Notes: generated by a model from the letters alone, not told the origin. A DNA stretch of 64,000 nucleotides from Streptomyces sp. 840.1 (GCF_003751445.1 NZ_RJUU01000001.1:3849001-3913000), one strand, 5' to 3'. Positions 53,928 to 63,469 are shown, numbered from the stretch's first letter. Numbers and translations are program-made.

Positions 53928-56792
53928 TCACCCCACCGGGCAGCCGGCCGGGGTGAGCTTGTCGGCACCGGCGGGCCGGCCGCAGATCACCCTGCTGTGG
54001 ATCCGGCCGTCCGGATAGGTGATCTCGACGACGTCGAGACCGTGGCCGGCCTGGGCCTCGTACGGGATGAAACCGCGGAAGGTGACGGTGCCGGTGGGCA
54101 TCGACTGAAGGTTCACCGCGTACAGGTTCGCCCACGTCTCGGCGGCGCTGTTCACCTTGTCGTTGTGGCTGGCGGCGTCGTACAGGGCGGCCGTCGCGTT
54201 GTACGAGATCACCGACTGCCCGCTGGCGAAGAGGCCGTCCTCGTACGGCCTGGCGGCCGGCAGCCGGGGCAGGGTCCCGCCCGCGGGCAGCAGCCCCTCC
54301 AGGGTCCGGTGCGCCTCCGCGTAGAAGCCGCCGGCCCGGCCTCGGCCCATCGGCGCGAGCGCCGTGTGGTAGAGCGTGACGTCCTCCGCGAGGTCGGTGC
54401 TGTCGTCGAAACGCGCCTTGGTCAGATCGTCGCCTGTGAAGACCGTGATCGGCTTGCCCGCGCAGCCCTGGGCGAGCCGGCCCATCAGGTTGTTGACGTC
54501 CTCGACCCGGCCGGCGAAGTACAGGGCGTCCGGCGCCGGGTCCGCCTCGCAGATCTTCTGCACCGGCTTGTCGAGATCGGCGCTGTTGCGGCGGCCGAGG
54601 CCGTACTCGGCCAGCTCGGACAGCTTGAACCCGGCCTTCTTCAGCATCGCGTCGCCCACCTCGCGCTGCTCCTTCGTGTAGCGGTCCTTGTCGTTGTTGC
54701 CCAGCTTCCGGGAGAGCACGAGGGCCCGGGGGTGCGCGGACTTCCCGGCCACCTGCCGCGCCACCAGACCCATCGCGTCCGCCTGCTCCTCGTCGGTCGC
54801 AGCGATGCCGAAGTAGTTCGAGTAGCTCCTGGCCAGGTAGCCGCCGGAGTTGGTCGTGTCCACCACCGGGAGACCGGCCTCCTGGAGCAGCCCGGTGGCC
54901 AGCGGACTGTCGGTCGTGTCGCGCCCGAGCCCGATCACACCGACGACCGTGGGGTCCTCCCCGGCCACCTCGATGATCTTCCTCACCGCCGGTATCTGCT
55001 GGAGCATGTCCTGCCCGCCGTTGGCGGTCAGCACCTTGAGCTTGACGGAGAAGTCCAGCTTGTTGGTGTGGTGCTGGTACAGGTACACACCTGTCAGCTC
55101 CTCCAGGGCCTTGCGGGTGCCCTCCGTGGACGTGGCGGTGAAGGGGCCCGCGTAGATGACGGTGACGTAGTCGTCCCCGGGCGCTATGCCGGCGTTCTCC
55201 TCCTCCACCGCCCGCTCGATCCGGTCGAACGTGAGGCCCTTGCCGGAGCCGGCCAGCGACAGGTCGTTGCCCTTCGCGAACCGCACCTGCGTGGTCGTCG
55301 ACACGCCTATGCACTCCTTCGGCCCGCCGCCGGGGCCCGCGAGCCTCACCGAGGCGGTGTTCACGTCGGTGAGCGGACCGTGGCAGTACCGGTCGGCCAG
55401 CCGGCTGCTCACCAGGAAGGTCGCCAGCAGGGCGCCGACCAGCAGGCAGGCCAGGGTCGTACGCGACATCACCCACCAGACCCACGTCCTGCGCACGCGC
55501 TCCGTGACCAGCTGCGCGTGCGCGTGCTCATGGGTCAGCTGCTCGGTCGAGAGCGGCAGCCGCAGCACCCAGGCGAGGGTGGCGGCGGCCGTCGGGGACT
55601 GGCCGATGCTGAGATGGCTGATCCAGTTGTCGTAGCGGGCCCGCGCCGCACCCGTGTGCGTGGGCAGCGGATCGGCGGGCAGCGGCGGGGTGTGCCGCAG
55701 GATCTCGGCCGCCGGCAGCGAGGCCAGGAGCAGCAGCGGATCGACCTCGCTGCGCCGGGAGCGGACGTTGTTGATGGCGTTGACCAGCTGGATGCCGCCG
55801 TTGCTCTGGCAGGCGGTGGGCAGGAACACCACCGGCGGTACGGTGCGCTTCCCGCGCCGCCAGTCCAGCGCGTGGGGGCGGTAGTTGTTCCGCAGGTCCT
55901 CCAGCAGCGCCTGGACCCGCAGCTCCAGGTGGAACTGGCGGGACTGCTCGTCGCCCGCCGCGGCGTCGGCCACCCGCCCGGCGACCACCGAGGCCCGGAC
56001 CCGGATGACCCGCCAGGACCCGCTGGGCGAGAACCGGGACCAGCCGTCGGACGGGTAGCCGGTACTGGCCGCCGCCAGCGATGAGGTGGTCGCGAACCAC
56101 CTGCTGGCCCGCCGCAGCCACAGCAGCGGGGGCGCCGACGTCGTCACCAGCCGCACGACTGCGAGCCCCAGCACCGCCGCGACGGCCACCAGGGTCGTGG
56201 GCACCCAGCCGATCTCGCCGAGCAGCACACCGAGCACCGCGATGACGACGGCCCCGAGGAACGTCTCCGGCCGCACCGACTCCCTGAACGCGCCCAGCCA
56301 GTTGCGCGGTCCGTGCCGGCTGGCCCGCCAGCGCAGCGTGCTCAGCTGCTCCAGGATCCGTATCTCGCGCTCCTCGGGCGTGCCGCCCCGGTCCGGCTCC
56401 CGGATCACCGACGCGGTGGCCTGCTCGATGGCGCCGAGCAGCCGCGAGCGGGGAAAGGCGAAGGGCTTGTACTGCGAGCTGCTCCGGGTCTCCCACGGCT
56501 TCTCGGTCAGCGTGCGGACCATGTCGAGGGCCGCCTCGTACGGCGTCTCGCCACGGCCGGCGAGCAGTTTCAGCGGCACCCGGCGCAGCTGATTGGCGTG
56601 GTGGATCTGGCGCACGATCTGCTCGACCCTGGCATCCACGTCGGGCGGGACGTCGGCGTCGGCGGCCTGGAGGACCACCAGCGGCATCACCGGCCGGTTG
56701 TCCCGGTACCGGTCGATGAGCTGCTGCACGAAGTGGAAGACGGCCGAGGCCGCCTCGTTGTCCGCACTGTCCCGCCATACCTCGCGCGCCAT
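53928..56792 (-). CDS. Three-helix membrane protein with extracellular LivJ-like ligand-binding domain
   Basis: A 954-residue protein whose exact family I do not know. Residues 1-177 are cytoplasmic and soluble-looking (MPLVVLQAADADVPPDVDARVEQIVRQIHHANQL, LRRVPLKLLAGRGETPYEAALDMV). Two helices at about 178-193 and 196-216 form a hairpin. About 217-441 is a second cytoplasmic part with PPVVFLPTACQSNGGIQLVNAINNV, and a third helix lies at about 442-463. The outside part (about 464-954) is like a type I periplasmic binding protein (VTVIYAGPFTATSTEGTRKALEELTGV, VVGVIGLGRDTTDSPLATGLLQEAGLPVVDTTNSGG). It resembles a receptor, not an ABC solute binder: there are no permease genes nearby. Start 56792 has GAAGG 9 bases upstream. 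Confidence 0.72.
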   Translation of the reverse strand: MAREVWRDSADNEAASAVFHFVQQLIDRYRDNRPVMPLVVLQAADADVPPDVDARVEQIVRQIHHANQLRRVPLKLLAGRGETPYEAALDMVRTLTEKPWETRSSSQYKPFAFPRSRLLGAIEQATASVIREPDRGGTPEEREIRILEQLSTLRWRASRHGPRNWLGAFRESVRPETFLGAVVIAVLGVLLGEIGWVPTTLVAVAAVLGLAVVRLVTTSAPPLLWLRRASRWFATTSSLAAASTGYPSDGWSRFSPSGSWRVIRVRASVVAGRVADAAAGDEQSRQFHLELRVQALLEDLRNNYRPHALDWRRGKRTVPPVVFLPTACQSNGGIQLVNAINNVRSRRSEVDPLLLLASLPAAEILRHTPPLPADPLPTHTGAARARYDNWISHLSIGQSPTAAATLAWVLRLPLSTEQLTHEHAHAQLVTERVRRTWVWWVMSRTTLACLLVGALLATFLVSSRLADRYCHGPLTDVNTASVRLAGPGGGPKECIGVSTTTQVRFAKGNDLSLAGSGKGLTFDRIERAVEEENAGIAPGDDYVTVIYAGPFTATSTEGTRKALEELTGVYLYQHHTNKLDFSVKLKVLTANGGQDMLQQIPAVRKIIEVAGEDPTVVGVIGLGRDTTDSPLATGLLQEAGLPVVDTTNSGGYLARSYSNYFGIAATDEEQADAMGLVARQVAGKSAHPRALVLSRKLGNNDKDRYTKEQREVGDAMLKKAGFKLSELAEYGLGRRNSADLDKPVQKICEADPAPDALYFAGRVEDVNNLMGRLAQGCAGKPITVFTGDDLTKARFDDSTDLAEDVTLYHTALAPMGRGRAGGFYAEAHRTLEGLLPAGGTLPRLPAARPYEDGLFASGQSVISYNATAALYDAASHNDKVNSAAETWANLYAVNLQSMPTGTVTFRGFIPYEAQAGHGLDVVEITYPDGRIHSRVICGRPAGADKLTPAGCPVG

Positions 56793-56864
56793 CGCCCCGT
56801 GCCTTCCCTCGCGAAAAGAGCCAGGAAACACTCAATAACCGATGATGCGTGCGAGGCGCAGGCA

Positions 56865-56870
56865 ATTGTA
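56865..56870 (-). promoter_or_regulatory. -10 candidate of the receptor-like gene
   Basis: On the minus strand TACAAT lies about 73 bases before the start, an excellent -10, with no convincing -35. The rest of the 116-base gap between this gene and the DUF3097 gene holds small GGCGGG/CCCGCC inverted repeats. Confidence 0.4.
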
Positions 56871-56908
56871 GGGATCAGCCCGGGATTGGCGGGAAGACCC
56901 GCCGGACA

Positions 56909-57727
56909 TCAGGCGGGAAGCGTGACGAAGTCAATCAATTCCTCTACGCGGCCCAGGAGTTCGGGCTCCAGGTCCCGGTAGGAGCGGACCGAGGCCAGAA
57001 TGCGCTGCCAGGCCGCACCGGTGTTTTCCGGCCATCCCAGTGAACGGCACACCCCCGTCTTCCAGTCCTGGCCGCGCGGCACCACCGGCCAGCCGTCGAT
57101 CCCCACGGACGACGGCTTCACCGCCTCCCACACGTCGATGTAGGGATGGCCGACCACCAGGACGTTCCCGTCCGAGATCTGCGCCGCGATACGGGACTCC
57201 TTGGAACCCGGCACCAGATGGTCGACCAGCACGCCCAGGCGCGCGTCCGGGCCCGGGGAGAACTCGCGCACGATCGCCGGGAGGTCGTCGATGCCCTCCA
57301 GGTACTCCACGACCACCCCCTCGATCCGGAGGTCGTCGCCCCAGACCCGCTCGACCAGCTCCGCGTCGTGCCGGCCCTCCACGTAGATCCGCCCGGCCCG
57401 CGCCACCCGGGCCCGCGCCCCGGGGACCGCCACCGAGCCCGAGGCCGTACGGGCCGGCCGGACGGGGCCGCCGGCCGACGGCCGCACGAGCGTCACCACC
57501 CGGCCCTCCAGCAGGAAGCCGCGCGGCACCAGCGGGAAGACCCGGTGCTTGCCGAACCGGTCCTCCAGGGTCACCGTCTGCCCCTCGGCCGTCTTCTCGC
57601 AGCGGATCACCGCACCGCAGAAGCCGGTGACCGCCTCCTCCACGACCAGATCCGGATCGGCGGGCACCTCGGGGGCGGGGGCGGACTTCTTCCACGGCGG
57701 GGTCAGGTCCGGCTGATAGCTGCGCAT
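56909..57727 (-). CDS. DUF3097-family protein
   Basis: A 272-residue protein of an actinobacterial family with no assigned role. It begins MRSYQPDLTPPWKK and has VTGFCGAVIRCEKTAEGQTVTLEDRFGKHRVFPLVPRGFLLEG, then a Rossmann-like part with IYVEGRHDAELVERVWGDDLRIEGVVVEYLEGIDDLPAIV and GVLVDHLVPGSKESRIA. VEGRHDAELVERVWG with its later DHLVPGSKE resembles the TOPRIM fold (E then D..D). GTFs are not seen. It is 25 bases downstream of the MBL-fold gene and is cotranscribed with it. Confidence 0.85.
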   Translation of the reverse strand: MRSYQPDLTPPWKKSAPAPEVPADPDLVVEEAVTGFCGAVIRCEKTAEGQTVTLEDRFGKHRVFPLVPRGFLLEGRVVTLVRPSAGGPVRPARTASGSVAVPGARARVARAGRIYVEGRHDAELVERVWGDDLRIEGVVVEYLEGIDDLPAIVREFSPGPDARLGVLVDHLVPGSKESRIAAQISDGNVLVVGHPYIDVWEAVKPSSVGIDGWPVVPRGQDWKTGVCRSLGWPENTGAAWQRILASVRSYRDLEPELLGRVEELIDFVTLPA

Positions 57728-57752
57728 CGCACGACGATAGGACGCCCCGGCC

Positions 57753-58475
57753 TCACGACACGCCGAGGCCCCGCGCCAACGCGTCGCGCTGAGCCCGTAC
57801 GAACGCGGCGTCCACCACCGCTCCGTGCCCCGGCACGTACAGCGCGTCCTCGCCGCCCAGCGCCAGCAGCCGGTCCAGCGCGGCCGGCCAGCGGGAGACG
57901 CACGCGTCCGGGCCGGCCTGCGGCTCGCCGGACTCCTCGACCAGGTCGCCGCAGAGGACGACCGGGGGCGATCCGGGCACCAGCACCGCGAGATCGTGCC
58001 CGCTGTGCCCCGGGCCCACGTCGGCCAGCAGCACGCGGCGGCCGCCGCCGAGGTCCAGCGCCGACTCCCCGGACACCTCGTGGTGCGGGACCACCAGCAC
58101 GTCCACGGCCTCCGCCGCCTCCCGCTCCGGGACCCCGTGCGCGACGGCGGAGCGGTGGAGGTCGTCGGCCCCGGTCCTCAGCAGCTCCGCCAGGCCGGCC
58201 GCCCCGTACACCTGGGCCCCGGCGAAGGCGGCCGTGCCCAGCACGTGGTCGAAGTGCGCATGGCTCAGTGCGATATGTGTCACCCTCCGGCCGGTCAGCC
58301 CCTGGATCTGCCGGCGCAGCTCGACGCCCTCCCGGAGTGTCGAGCCGGTGTCGCAGAGCAGCGCCCCGTCCGCTCCGGCCACCAGCGCGGCCGTCGCGTC
58401 CCAGCCGGGCAGCCGCCGCCGGCCCACTCCGTCACCCAACCGCTCCCAGCCGAACTCTTCCCAAGTGACGTCCAT
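57753..58475 (-). CDS. Metallo-beta-lactamase-fold hydrolase
   Basis: A 240-residue MBL-fold enzyme. The metal motif is HAHFDH (in THIALSHAHFDHVLGTAAF), with later GPGHSGHDLAVLVPGSPPVVLCGDLV and VPGHGAVVD supplying further ligands. DTGSTLREG precedes it. The family ranges from thioesterases and glyoxalase II to beta-lactamases; with no partner domain I cannot name the substrate. It is divergent from hrcA and leads into the DUF3097 gene. Confidence 0.88.
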   Translation of the reverse strand: MDVTWEEFGWERLGDGVGRRRLPGWDATAALVAGADGALLCDTGSTLREGVELRRQIQGLTGRRVTHIALSHAHFDHVLGTAAFAGAQVYGAAGLAELLRTGADDLHRSAVAHGVPEREAAEAVDVLVVPHHEVSGESALDLGGGRRVLLADVGPGHSGHDLAVLVPGSPPVVLCGDLVEESGEPQAGPDACVSRWPAALDRLLALGGEDALYVPGHGAVVDAAFVRAQRDALARGLGVS

Positions 58476-58530
58476 GCGGCGACGCTATCGGCAACGACCT
58501 GCGCGCTCTCGCGGTAGCGTGGCCGGTCGC

Positions 58531-58561
58531 CCTTGCTAGGGGCCCACCCCGTCGCCGTACA
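58531..58561 (+). promoter_or_regulatory. Candidate hrcA promoter
   Basis: TTGCTA (58531-58536) and TACACT (58556-58561) lie 19 bases apart. The CIRCE element begins 17 bases after the -10, as expected for a repressor site around the transcription start. Confidence 0.55.
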
Positions 58562-58577
58562 CTGACCGGGGAGATTG

Positions 58578-58604
58578 CTGGCACTCGAATGGACAGAGTG
58601 CCAG
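58578..58604 (+). promoter_or_regulatory. CIRCE element (HrcA operator)
   Basis: CTGGCACTC-N9-GAGTGCCAG is a perfect 9-9-9 inverted repeat, close to the consensus TTAGCACTC-N9-GAGTGCTAA. HrcA binds it and represses until heat stress. It stands 57 bases before the hrcA ATG and gives autoregulation of hrcA-dnaJ. Confidence 0.93.
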
Positions 58605-58661
58605 GAGAAGTCCCGGGAACGGCCCGAGATCGACCGAGGTAGACAGCTGGAGGTGTGCGCG

Positions 58662-59678
58662 ATGCTCAGCGAACGCAGACTCGAAGTGCTGCGCGCCATC
58701 GTCCAGGACTATGTCGGCACCGAGGAGCCCGTCGGCTCCAAGGCGCTCACGGAGCGGCACGCGCTGGGGGTCTCCCCGGCCACCGTCCGCAACGACATGG
58801 CGGTACTGGAGGACGAGGGCTTCATCGCCCAGCCCCACACCAGTGCGGGACGTATCCCGACGGACAAGGGCTACCGGCTCTTCGTCGACCGGCTTGCGGG
58901 CGTCAAGCCCCTGTCGTCGCCGGAGCGCCGTGCCATTCAGAATTTCCTCGACGGCGCGGTCGACCTCGACGATGTCGTGGGACGTACCGTACGGCTGCTC
59001 GCGCAGCTGACCCGGCAGGTCGCCGTCGTGCAGTACCCCTCGCTGACCCGCTCGACGGTGCGGCACGTGGAACTGCTGCTGCTGGCACCCGCCCGGCTGA
59101 TGCTCGTGCTGATCACGGACACCGGCCGGGTCGAACAGCGGCTGGTCGACTGCCAGACACCGTTCGGCGAGACCTCTCTCGCCGATCTGCGGGCCCGGCT
59201 CAACAGCCGGGTGGTGGGACGCCGGTTCGCGGACGTCCCGCAGCTGGTGCAGGACCTGCCGGAATCCTTCGAGAGCGAGGACCGGGCGACCGTGTCCACC
59301 GTGCTCTCGACCCTGCTCGAAACCCTCGTCGAGGAGACGGAGGAGCGGCTGATGATCGGCGGCACCTCCAACCTCACCCGCTTCGGGCACGACTTCCCCG
59401 TGATGATCCGGCCGGTGCTGGAGGCATTGGAGGAGCAGGTCGTGCTGCTGAAGCTGCTCGGCGAGGCCAAGGACTCGGGCATGACCGTACGAATCGGGCA
59501 CGAGAACGCCCACGAGGGACTCAACTCCACGTCCGTCGTCGCGGTCGGCTACGGTTCGGGCGACGAGGCAGTCGCCAAACTCGGCGTGGTCGGACCGACC
59601 CGCATGGACTACCCCGGAACGATGGGAGCGGTACGCGCAGTGGCACGTTACGTCGGACAGATCCTGGCGGAGTCGTAA
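58662..59678 (+). CDS. hrcA: Heat-inducible transcription repressor HrcA
   Basis: HrcA represses chaperone genes through CIRCE and needs GroEL to stay active. The 338-residue protein starts [29 protein letters not shown], with a winged helix including [35 protein letters not shown], then a GAF-like dimerisation part. GGAGG lies 8 bases before ATG 58662. The first CIRCE element of the window lies upstream. dnaJ starts directly after its stop codon. Confidence 0.97.
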   Translation: MLSERRLEVLRAIVQDYVGTEEPVGSKALTERHALGVSPATVRNDMAVLEDEGFIAQPHTSAGRIPTDKGYRLFVDRLAGVKPLSSPERRAIQNFLDGAVDLDDVVGRTVRLLAQLTRQVAVVQYPSLTRSTVRHVELLLLAPARLMLVLITDTGRVEQRLVDCQTPFGETSLADLRARLNSRVVGRRFADVPQLVQDLPESFESEDRATVSTVLSTLLETLVEETEERLMIGGTSNLTRFGHDFPVMIRPVLEALEEQVVLLKLLGEAKDSGMTVRIGHENAHEGLNSTSVVAVGYGSGDEAVAKLGVVGPTRMDYPGTMGAVRAVARYVGQILAES

Positions 59679-60815
59679 GTGGCCACGGACTACTACGCCG
59701 TACTCGGCGTGCGCCGCGACGCTTCTCAGGACGAGATCAAGAAAGCCTTCCGGAGGCTCGCACGCGAGCTGCACCCGGACGTCAACCCCGATCCGAAGAC
59801 CCAGGAGCGGTTCAAGGAGATCAACGCCGCTTACGAGGTCCTCTCGGACGCGCAGAAGAAGCAGGTCTACGACCTCGGCGGGGACCCGCTGTCCGCCTCG
59901 GGCGGAAGTGGTGCGGGCGGATTCGGACAGGGCGGCTTCGGCAACTTCTCCGACATCATGGACGCGTTCTTCGGCACGGCGTCGCAGCGCGGACCCCGTT
60001 CGCGCACCCGGCGCGGCCAGGACGCCATGATCCGGCTGGAGATCGACCTCTCCGAGGCGGCCTTCGGCACGACCAAGGACATCCAGGTCGACACGGCCGT
60101 CGTCTGCACGACCTGCAGCGGAGAGGGCGCCGCACCCGGCACCTCGGCCCAGACCTGTGACATGTGCCGCGGCCGGGGCGAGGTCTCCCAGGTCACCCGG
60201 TCCTTCCTCGGCCAGGTCATGACCTCACGGCCCTGCCCGCAGTGCCAGGGCTTCGGCACGGTCGTGCCGACCCCCTGCCCGGAGTGCGCCGGCGACGGCC
60301 GTATCCGCTCGCGGCGCACCCTCACCGTGAAGATCCCCGCAGGTGTCGACAACGGCACCCGCATCCAGCTCGCCGGAGAGGGCGAGGTCGGCCCCGGCGG
60401 CGGCCCGGCCGGCGATCTCTACGTCGAGATCCACGAGCTGCCGCACACGGTGTTCCAGCGCCGCGGCGACGATCTGCACTGCACGGTCACCATCCCCATG
60501 ACGGCGGCGGCCATCGGCACCAAGGTGCCGCTGGAGACGCTCGACGGCCTGGAGGAGGTCGACATCAGGCCGGGCACCCAGTCCGGCCAGTCCGTGCCGC
60601 TGCACGGGCGCGGCATCACCCACCTGCGGGGCGGCGGGCGCGGCGACCTGATCGTGCACGTCGAGGTGATGACCCCGACGAAGATGGACCCCGAGCAGGA
60701 ACGCCTCCTGCGGGAGCTGGCGAAACTGCGCGGCGAGGAGCGGCCCACCGGCCAGTTCCAGCCCGGTCAGCAGGGCCTGTTCTCCCGGCTGAAGGACGCC
60801 TTCAACGGGCGCTAG
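59679..60815 (+). CDS. dnaJ2: Chaperone protein DnaJ (second, HrcA-linked type)
   Basis: DnaJ is the Hsp40 partner of DnaK. The 378-residue protein has the J domain with LHPDVNPD (HPD), a short Gly/Phe linker ([16 protein letters not shown]), and a four-repeat zinc region ([32 protein letters not shown]) followed by the two substrate-binding beta domains. The GTG start directly follows the hrcA stop, so the genes are translationally coupled. Streptomyces also has a dnaJ with dnaK; this is the one under HrcA. Confidence 0.95.
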   Translation: MATDYYAVLGVRRDASQDEIKKAFRRLARELHPDVNPDPKTQERFKEINAAYEVLSDAQKKQVYDLGGDPLSASGGSGAGGFGQGGFGNFSDIMDAFFGTASQRGPRSRTRRGQDAMIRLEIDLSEAAFGTTKDIQVDTAVVCTTCSGEGAAPGTSAQTCDMCRGRGEVSQVTRSFLGQVMTSRPCPQCQGFGTVVPTPCPECAGDGRIRSRRTLTVKIPAGVDNGTRIQLAGEGEVGPGGGPAGDLYVEIHELPHTVFQRRGDDLHCTVTIPMTAAAIGTKVPLETLDGLEEVDIRPGTQSGQSVPLHGRGITHLRGGGRGDLIVHVEVMTPTKMDPEQERLLRELAKLRGEERPTGQFQPGQQGLFSRLKDAFNGR

Positions 60816-60830
60816 TCCCACGCTTCGACA

Positions 60831-60862
60831 CCGTACGGGCCCGGGTTTCCGGGCCCGTACGG
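60831..60862 (+). terminator. Terminator after hrcA-dnaJ2
   Basis: CCGTACGGGCCCGG and CCGGGCCCGTACGG form a perfect 14-bp stem with a GTTT loop. ATTTGCGG follows. Confidence 0.88.
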
Positions 60863-60941
60863 CATTTGCGGACATAACCGTTGCCCAGTGCGGCCCAGGG
60901 GTGCGCATCCCGGGACAGGAAGGACATGACACGATGCCGTC

Positions 60942-62015
60942 ATGCCATCCGCGTTGACCGATCTCTGCCGGTATCCGATCGTGCAGGCCCCGATGGCGGG
61001 CGGAGTCTCCTGCCCGCAGCTCGTCGGCGCCGTGGCCGAGGCCGGCGGACTCGGCTTCCTGGCCGCCGGGTACAAGACCGCGGACGGCATGTACAACGAC
61101 ATCAAGCAGGTCCGCGGACTGACCGGCCGGCCCTTCGGCGTCAACCTCTTCATGCCCCAGCCCAACCTCGCCGACCCGAGCGCCGTCGAGGTCTACCGGC
61201 ATCAGCTCGCGGGCGAGGCCACCTGGTACGAGACCCCGCTCGGCGAGACCGAGTCCGACGGCGGGGACGGCTACGAGGCCAAGCTCGCCATCCTGCTGGA
61301 GGACCCGGTCCCGGTCGTCTCCTTCACCTTCGGCTGCCCGGCCCGCGACACCTTCGACGCGTTCGCCGCCGTGGGCACGTACACCGTCGTGACGGTCACC
61401 ACGCCCGAGGAGGCCCAGGCCGCGCAGTGGGCCGGCGCCGACGCGGTCTGCGCCCAGGGCGTCGAGGCGGGCGGTCACCAGTCCACCCACCGGGACGACC
61501 CGCAGGCCGACGGCATCGGGACCGGGCTGCTCAGCCTGGTGGCCCAGGTCCGCGAGACCGTGCAGATCCCGGTCATCGCCGCCGGCGGGCTGATGCGCGG
61601 CTCCCAGATCGCCGCAGTGCTCGCGGCCGGCGCCGACGCGGCGCAGCTCGGCACCGCCTTCCTGATCTGCCCGGAGTCCGGCGCCCACCTGCTGCACAAG
61701 CAGGCCCTGACCAACCCGCTGTTCGTCCGCACCACCCTGACCCGGGCCTTCTCCGGGCGCCCGGCCCGCGGCCTGGTCAACCGCTTCGTCCGCGAGCACG
61801 GGCCGTACGCCCCCGCCGCCTACCCGCAGATCCACCAGCTGACCGCCCCGCTGCGCAAGGCGGCGGCCAAGGCCGGGGACGCGCAGGGCATGGCGCTGTG
61901 GGCGGGCCAGGGGCACCGGATGGCACGCGAGCTGACGGCCGGCCGGCTCGTCGCCCTGCTCGCCGGGGAACTGGACGCCGCACGCGCGGCAGTGAGCACA
62001 AGGAGCACGCAGTGA
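60942..62015 (+). CDS. Nitronate monooxygenase (2-nitropropane dioxygenase-like)
   Basis: An FMN TIM-barrel oxidoreductase of 357 residues. It has PIVQAPMAGGVSCPQLVGAVAEAGGLGFLAAGY, PFGVNLFMPQP, VEAGGHQSTH with the catalytic-type His, PVIAAGGLMRGSQIAAVLAAGADAAQLGTAFL and the C-terminal RALVNRF-type segment. The family detoxifies alkyl nitronates with FMN and oxygen. CACGAT lies 6 bases before the ATG and may make it leaderless. It overlaps rsmE by 4 bases, an unrelated but common pairing in this genus. Confidence 0.9.
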   Translation: MPSALTDLCRYPIVQAPMAGGVSCPQLVGAVAEAGGLGFLAAGYKTADGMYNDIKQVRGLTGRPFGVNLFMPQPNLADPSAVEVYRHQLAGEATWYETPLGETESDGGDGYEAKLAILLEDPVPVVSFTFGCPARDTFDAFAAVGTYTVVTVTTPEEAQAAQWAGADAVCAQGVEAGGHQSTHRDDPQADGIGTGLLSLVAQVRETVQIPVIAAGGLMRGSQIAAVLAAGADAAQLGTAFLICPESGAHLLHKQALTNPLFVRTTLTRAFSGRPARGLVNRFVREHGPYAPAAYPQIHQLTAPLRKAAAKAGDAQGMALWAGQGHRMARELTAGRLVALLAGELDAARAAVSTRSTQ

Positions 62016-62758
62016 CGGCACCCGTCTTCGTCGTCGAGGAGATGCCCACGGGGCCCGGCTTCGTCCTGGAGGGCCCGGAGGGACGGCACGCCGTCTCGGT
62101 GCGACGCCTGCAGGCCGGAGAGGACGTCGTCCTGACCGACGGCCGGGGCCGCTGGGCGCAGGGCGTGGTGTCCGCCGCCGAGGGCAAGGACCGGCTGGTC
62201 CTCACCGGTCTTGAGCCCGTCCACGAGGAACCCCGCCCGGGGCTCCGCATCACCGTCGTCCAGGCGCTGCCCAAGGGTGACCGCGGAGAGCTCGCCGTCG
62301 AGACGATGACGGAGACCGGGGTCGACGCGATCGTGCCGTGGCAGGCCGGGCGCTGCATCACCCAGTGGAGGGGCGAGCGGGGCCTCAAGGCCCTGGCGAA
62401 ATGGCGCGCCACGGCCCGCGAGGCCGGCAAGCAGTCGCGCCGGGTGCGGTTCCCGGAGGTGGCCGACGCGATGACGACCAAGCAGGTCGCCGCGTTTCTG
62501 GCCGAGGCGGACTTCGCGGCCGTGCTGCACGAGGACCGCGCGTACGGCAGCGAGCCGCTGGCCGGCGTCGCCCTGCCCGAAGCGGGCGAGATCGTGCTGG
62601 TCGTCGGACCGGAAGGCGGCGTCTCGCCCGAGGAGCTGGCCGCGTTCACCGCCGCCGGGGCGCGGACCTGCCGGCTCGGGCCGACCGTGCTGCGTACCTC
62701 GACGGCCGGCACGGCAGCAACGGCCCTGCTGCTGGGCCGCACCGGCCGCTGGTCATGA
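62012..62758 (+). CDS. rsmE: 16S rRNA (uracil-1498-N3)-methyltransferase
   Basis: RsmE methylates U1498 of 16S rRNA. The 248-residue SPOUT enzyme has GPEGRHAVSVRRLQAGEDVVLTDGRG, QALPKGDRGELAVETMTETGVDAIVPW and the knotted SAM region VVGPEGGVSPEELAAF with LGPTVLRTSTAGTAATALLL. Start GTG 62012 overlaps the preceding stop as GTGA and has AGGAG 6 bases upstream. Confidence 0.95.
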   Translation: MTAPVFVVEEMPTGPGFVLEGPEGRHAVSVRRLQAGEDVVLTDGRGRWAQGVVSAAEGKDRLVLTGLEPVHEEPRPGLRITVVQALPKGDRGELAVETMTETGVDAIVPWQAGRCITQWRGERGLKALAKWRATAREAGKQSRRVRFPEVADAMTTKQVAAFLAEADFAAVLHEDRAYGSEPLAGVALPEAGEIVLVVGPEGGVSPEELAAFTAAGARTCRLGPTVLRTSTAGTAATALLLGRTGRWS

Positions 62759-62840
62759 ACCCCGCTGTTTTCCGCCACTCGGGCCGGTTGTGGCCGCGAG
62801 CGGTCTACCGCACCGTCAGGAGCGGTGGGAAGCTGCCCGT

Positions 62841-63392
62841 ATGGGGACAACAAGGGCATGGAGCAGTCGAGGGGTCCGTCGCTTTCCGGCCGTGATCTGC
62901 CTTACCGGCACGGTCGTCGCGGGACTGGCCGCCTGCGATCCGGTCAACGGCCTGAACTCCGCGTCCATCGCCGTGACCACCGACCGGACCGCCACCCGCG
63001 CGCTGGAGCACGAAGGGGTGCACGTGCAGTGGCTGACCTGCACCGCACGGACCGGCCGGGGCGCGAGCTCCCGCACCGGTCCGGCCACCCCCGCCACCAG
63101 CCGGGTCGCGGACGTGGACTGCAACGGCCGCACCAAGGAGGGCGAGGACATCAGCCTGGACGGCAAGGTCGACCGGGAGGTCGAAGGCCGGTGCGTCAGC
63201 GGTGACATGACCGCGAAGGCGGGCGGCGAGACCGTCTTCCGCGCCACGATGCTCGGCAACTGCGACGCCGCGCCCTCGTCGTCGGCACCGCGCCGGCCCC
63301 CGGCGGGCGGCGGCGCGGACGGCGGCGGGCCGGGCGCCCGGCCGACCGTGACGGTCACGGTCACCGTGACCGAGTCGCCCCGGGGCAAGTAA
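62841..63392 (+). CDS. Lipoprotein of unknown function
   Basis: A 183-residue secreted protein. The signal peptide ends in VVAGLAAC, a lipobox with Cys at about residue 32. The mature part has two Cys residues in HVQWLTCTART and VADVDCNGRT that may form a disulfide, and further Cys in GRCVSGDM and GNCDAAP. A Pro/Gly-rich, Thr-Val repeat tail follows (TVTVTVTVTE). It probably sits on the outer face of the membrane. I do not recognise a family. The start at 62841 is supported by the signal peptide. Confidence 0.75.
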   Translation: MGTTRAWSSRGVRRFPAVICLTGTVVAGLAACDPVNGLNSASIAVTTDRTATRALEHEGVHVQWLTCTARTGRGASSRTGPATPATSRVADVDCNGRTKEGEDISLDGKVDREVEGRCVSGDMTAKAGGETVFRATMLGNCDAAPSSSAPRRPPAGGGADGGGPGARPTVTVTVTVTESPRGK

Positions 63393-63456
63393 GTGTGCGG
63401 GGCACCGACTGTGTCGGACTCCGGCCAACTCCGTTTCCCCGGGCCCGGCCTCGGCC

Positions 63457-63462
63457 TAGGGT
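63457..63462 (+). promoter_or_regulatory. -10 hexamer giving a probably leaderless tricorn mRNA
   Basis: TAGGGT ends 7 bases before the GTG at 63470; no ribosome binding site lies in between. Confidence 0.45.
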
Positions 63463-63469
63463 GATCGCT

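Noticed and set aside
53434..55485. Other long minus-strand frame overlapping hemW and the receptor-like gene
   Set aside because: It is a different reading of the same strand with no recognisable motif; the 53928-56792 frame has clear domains.
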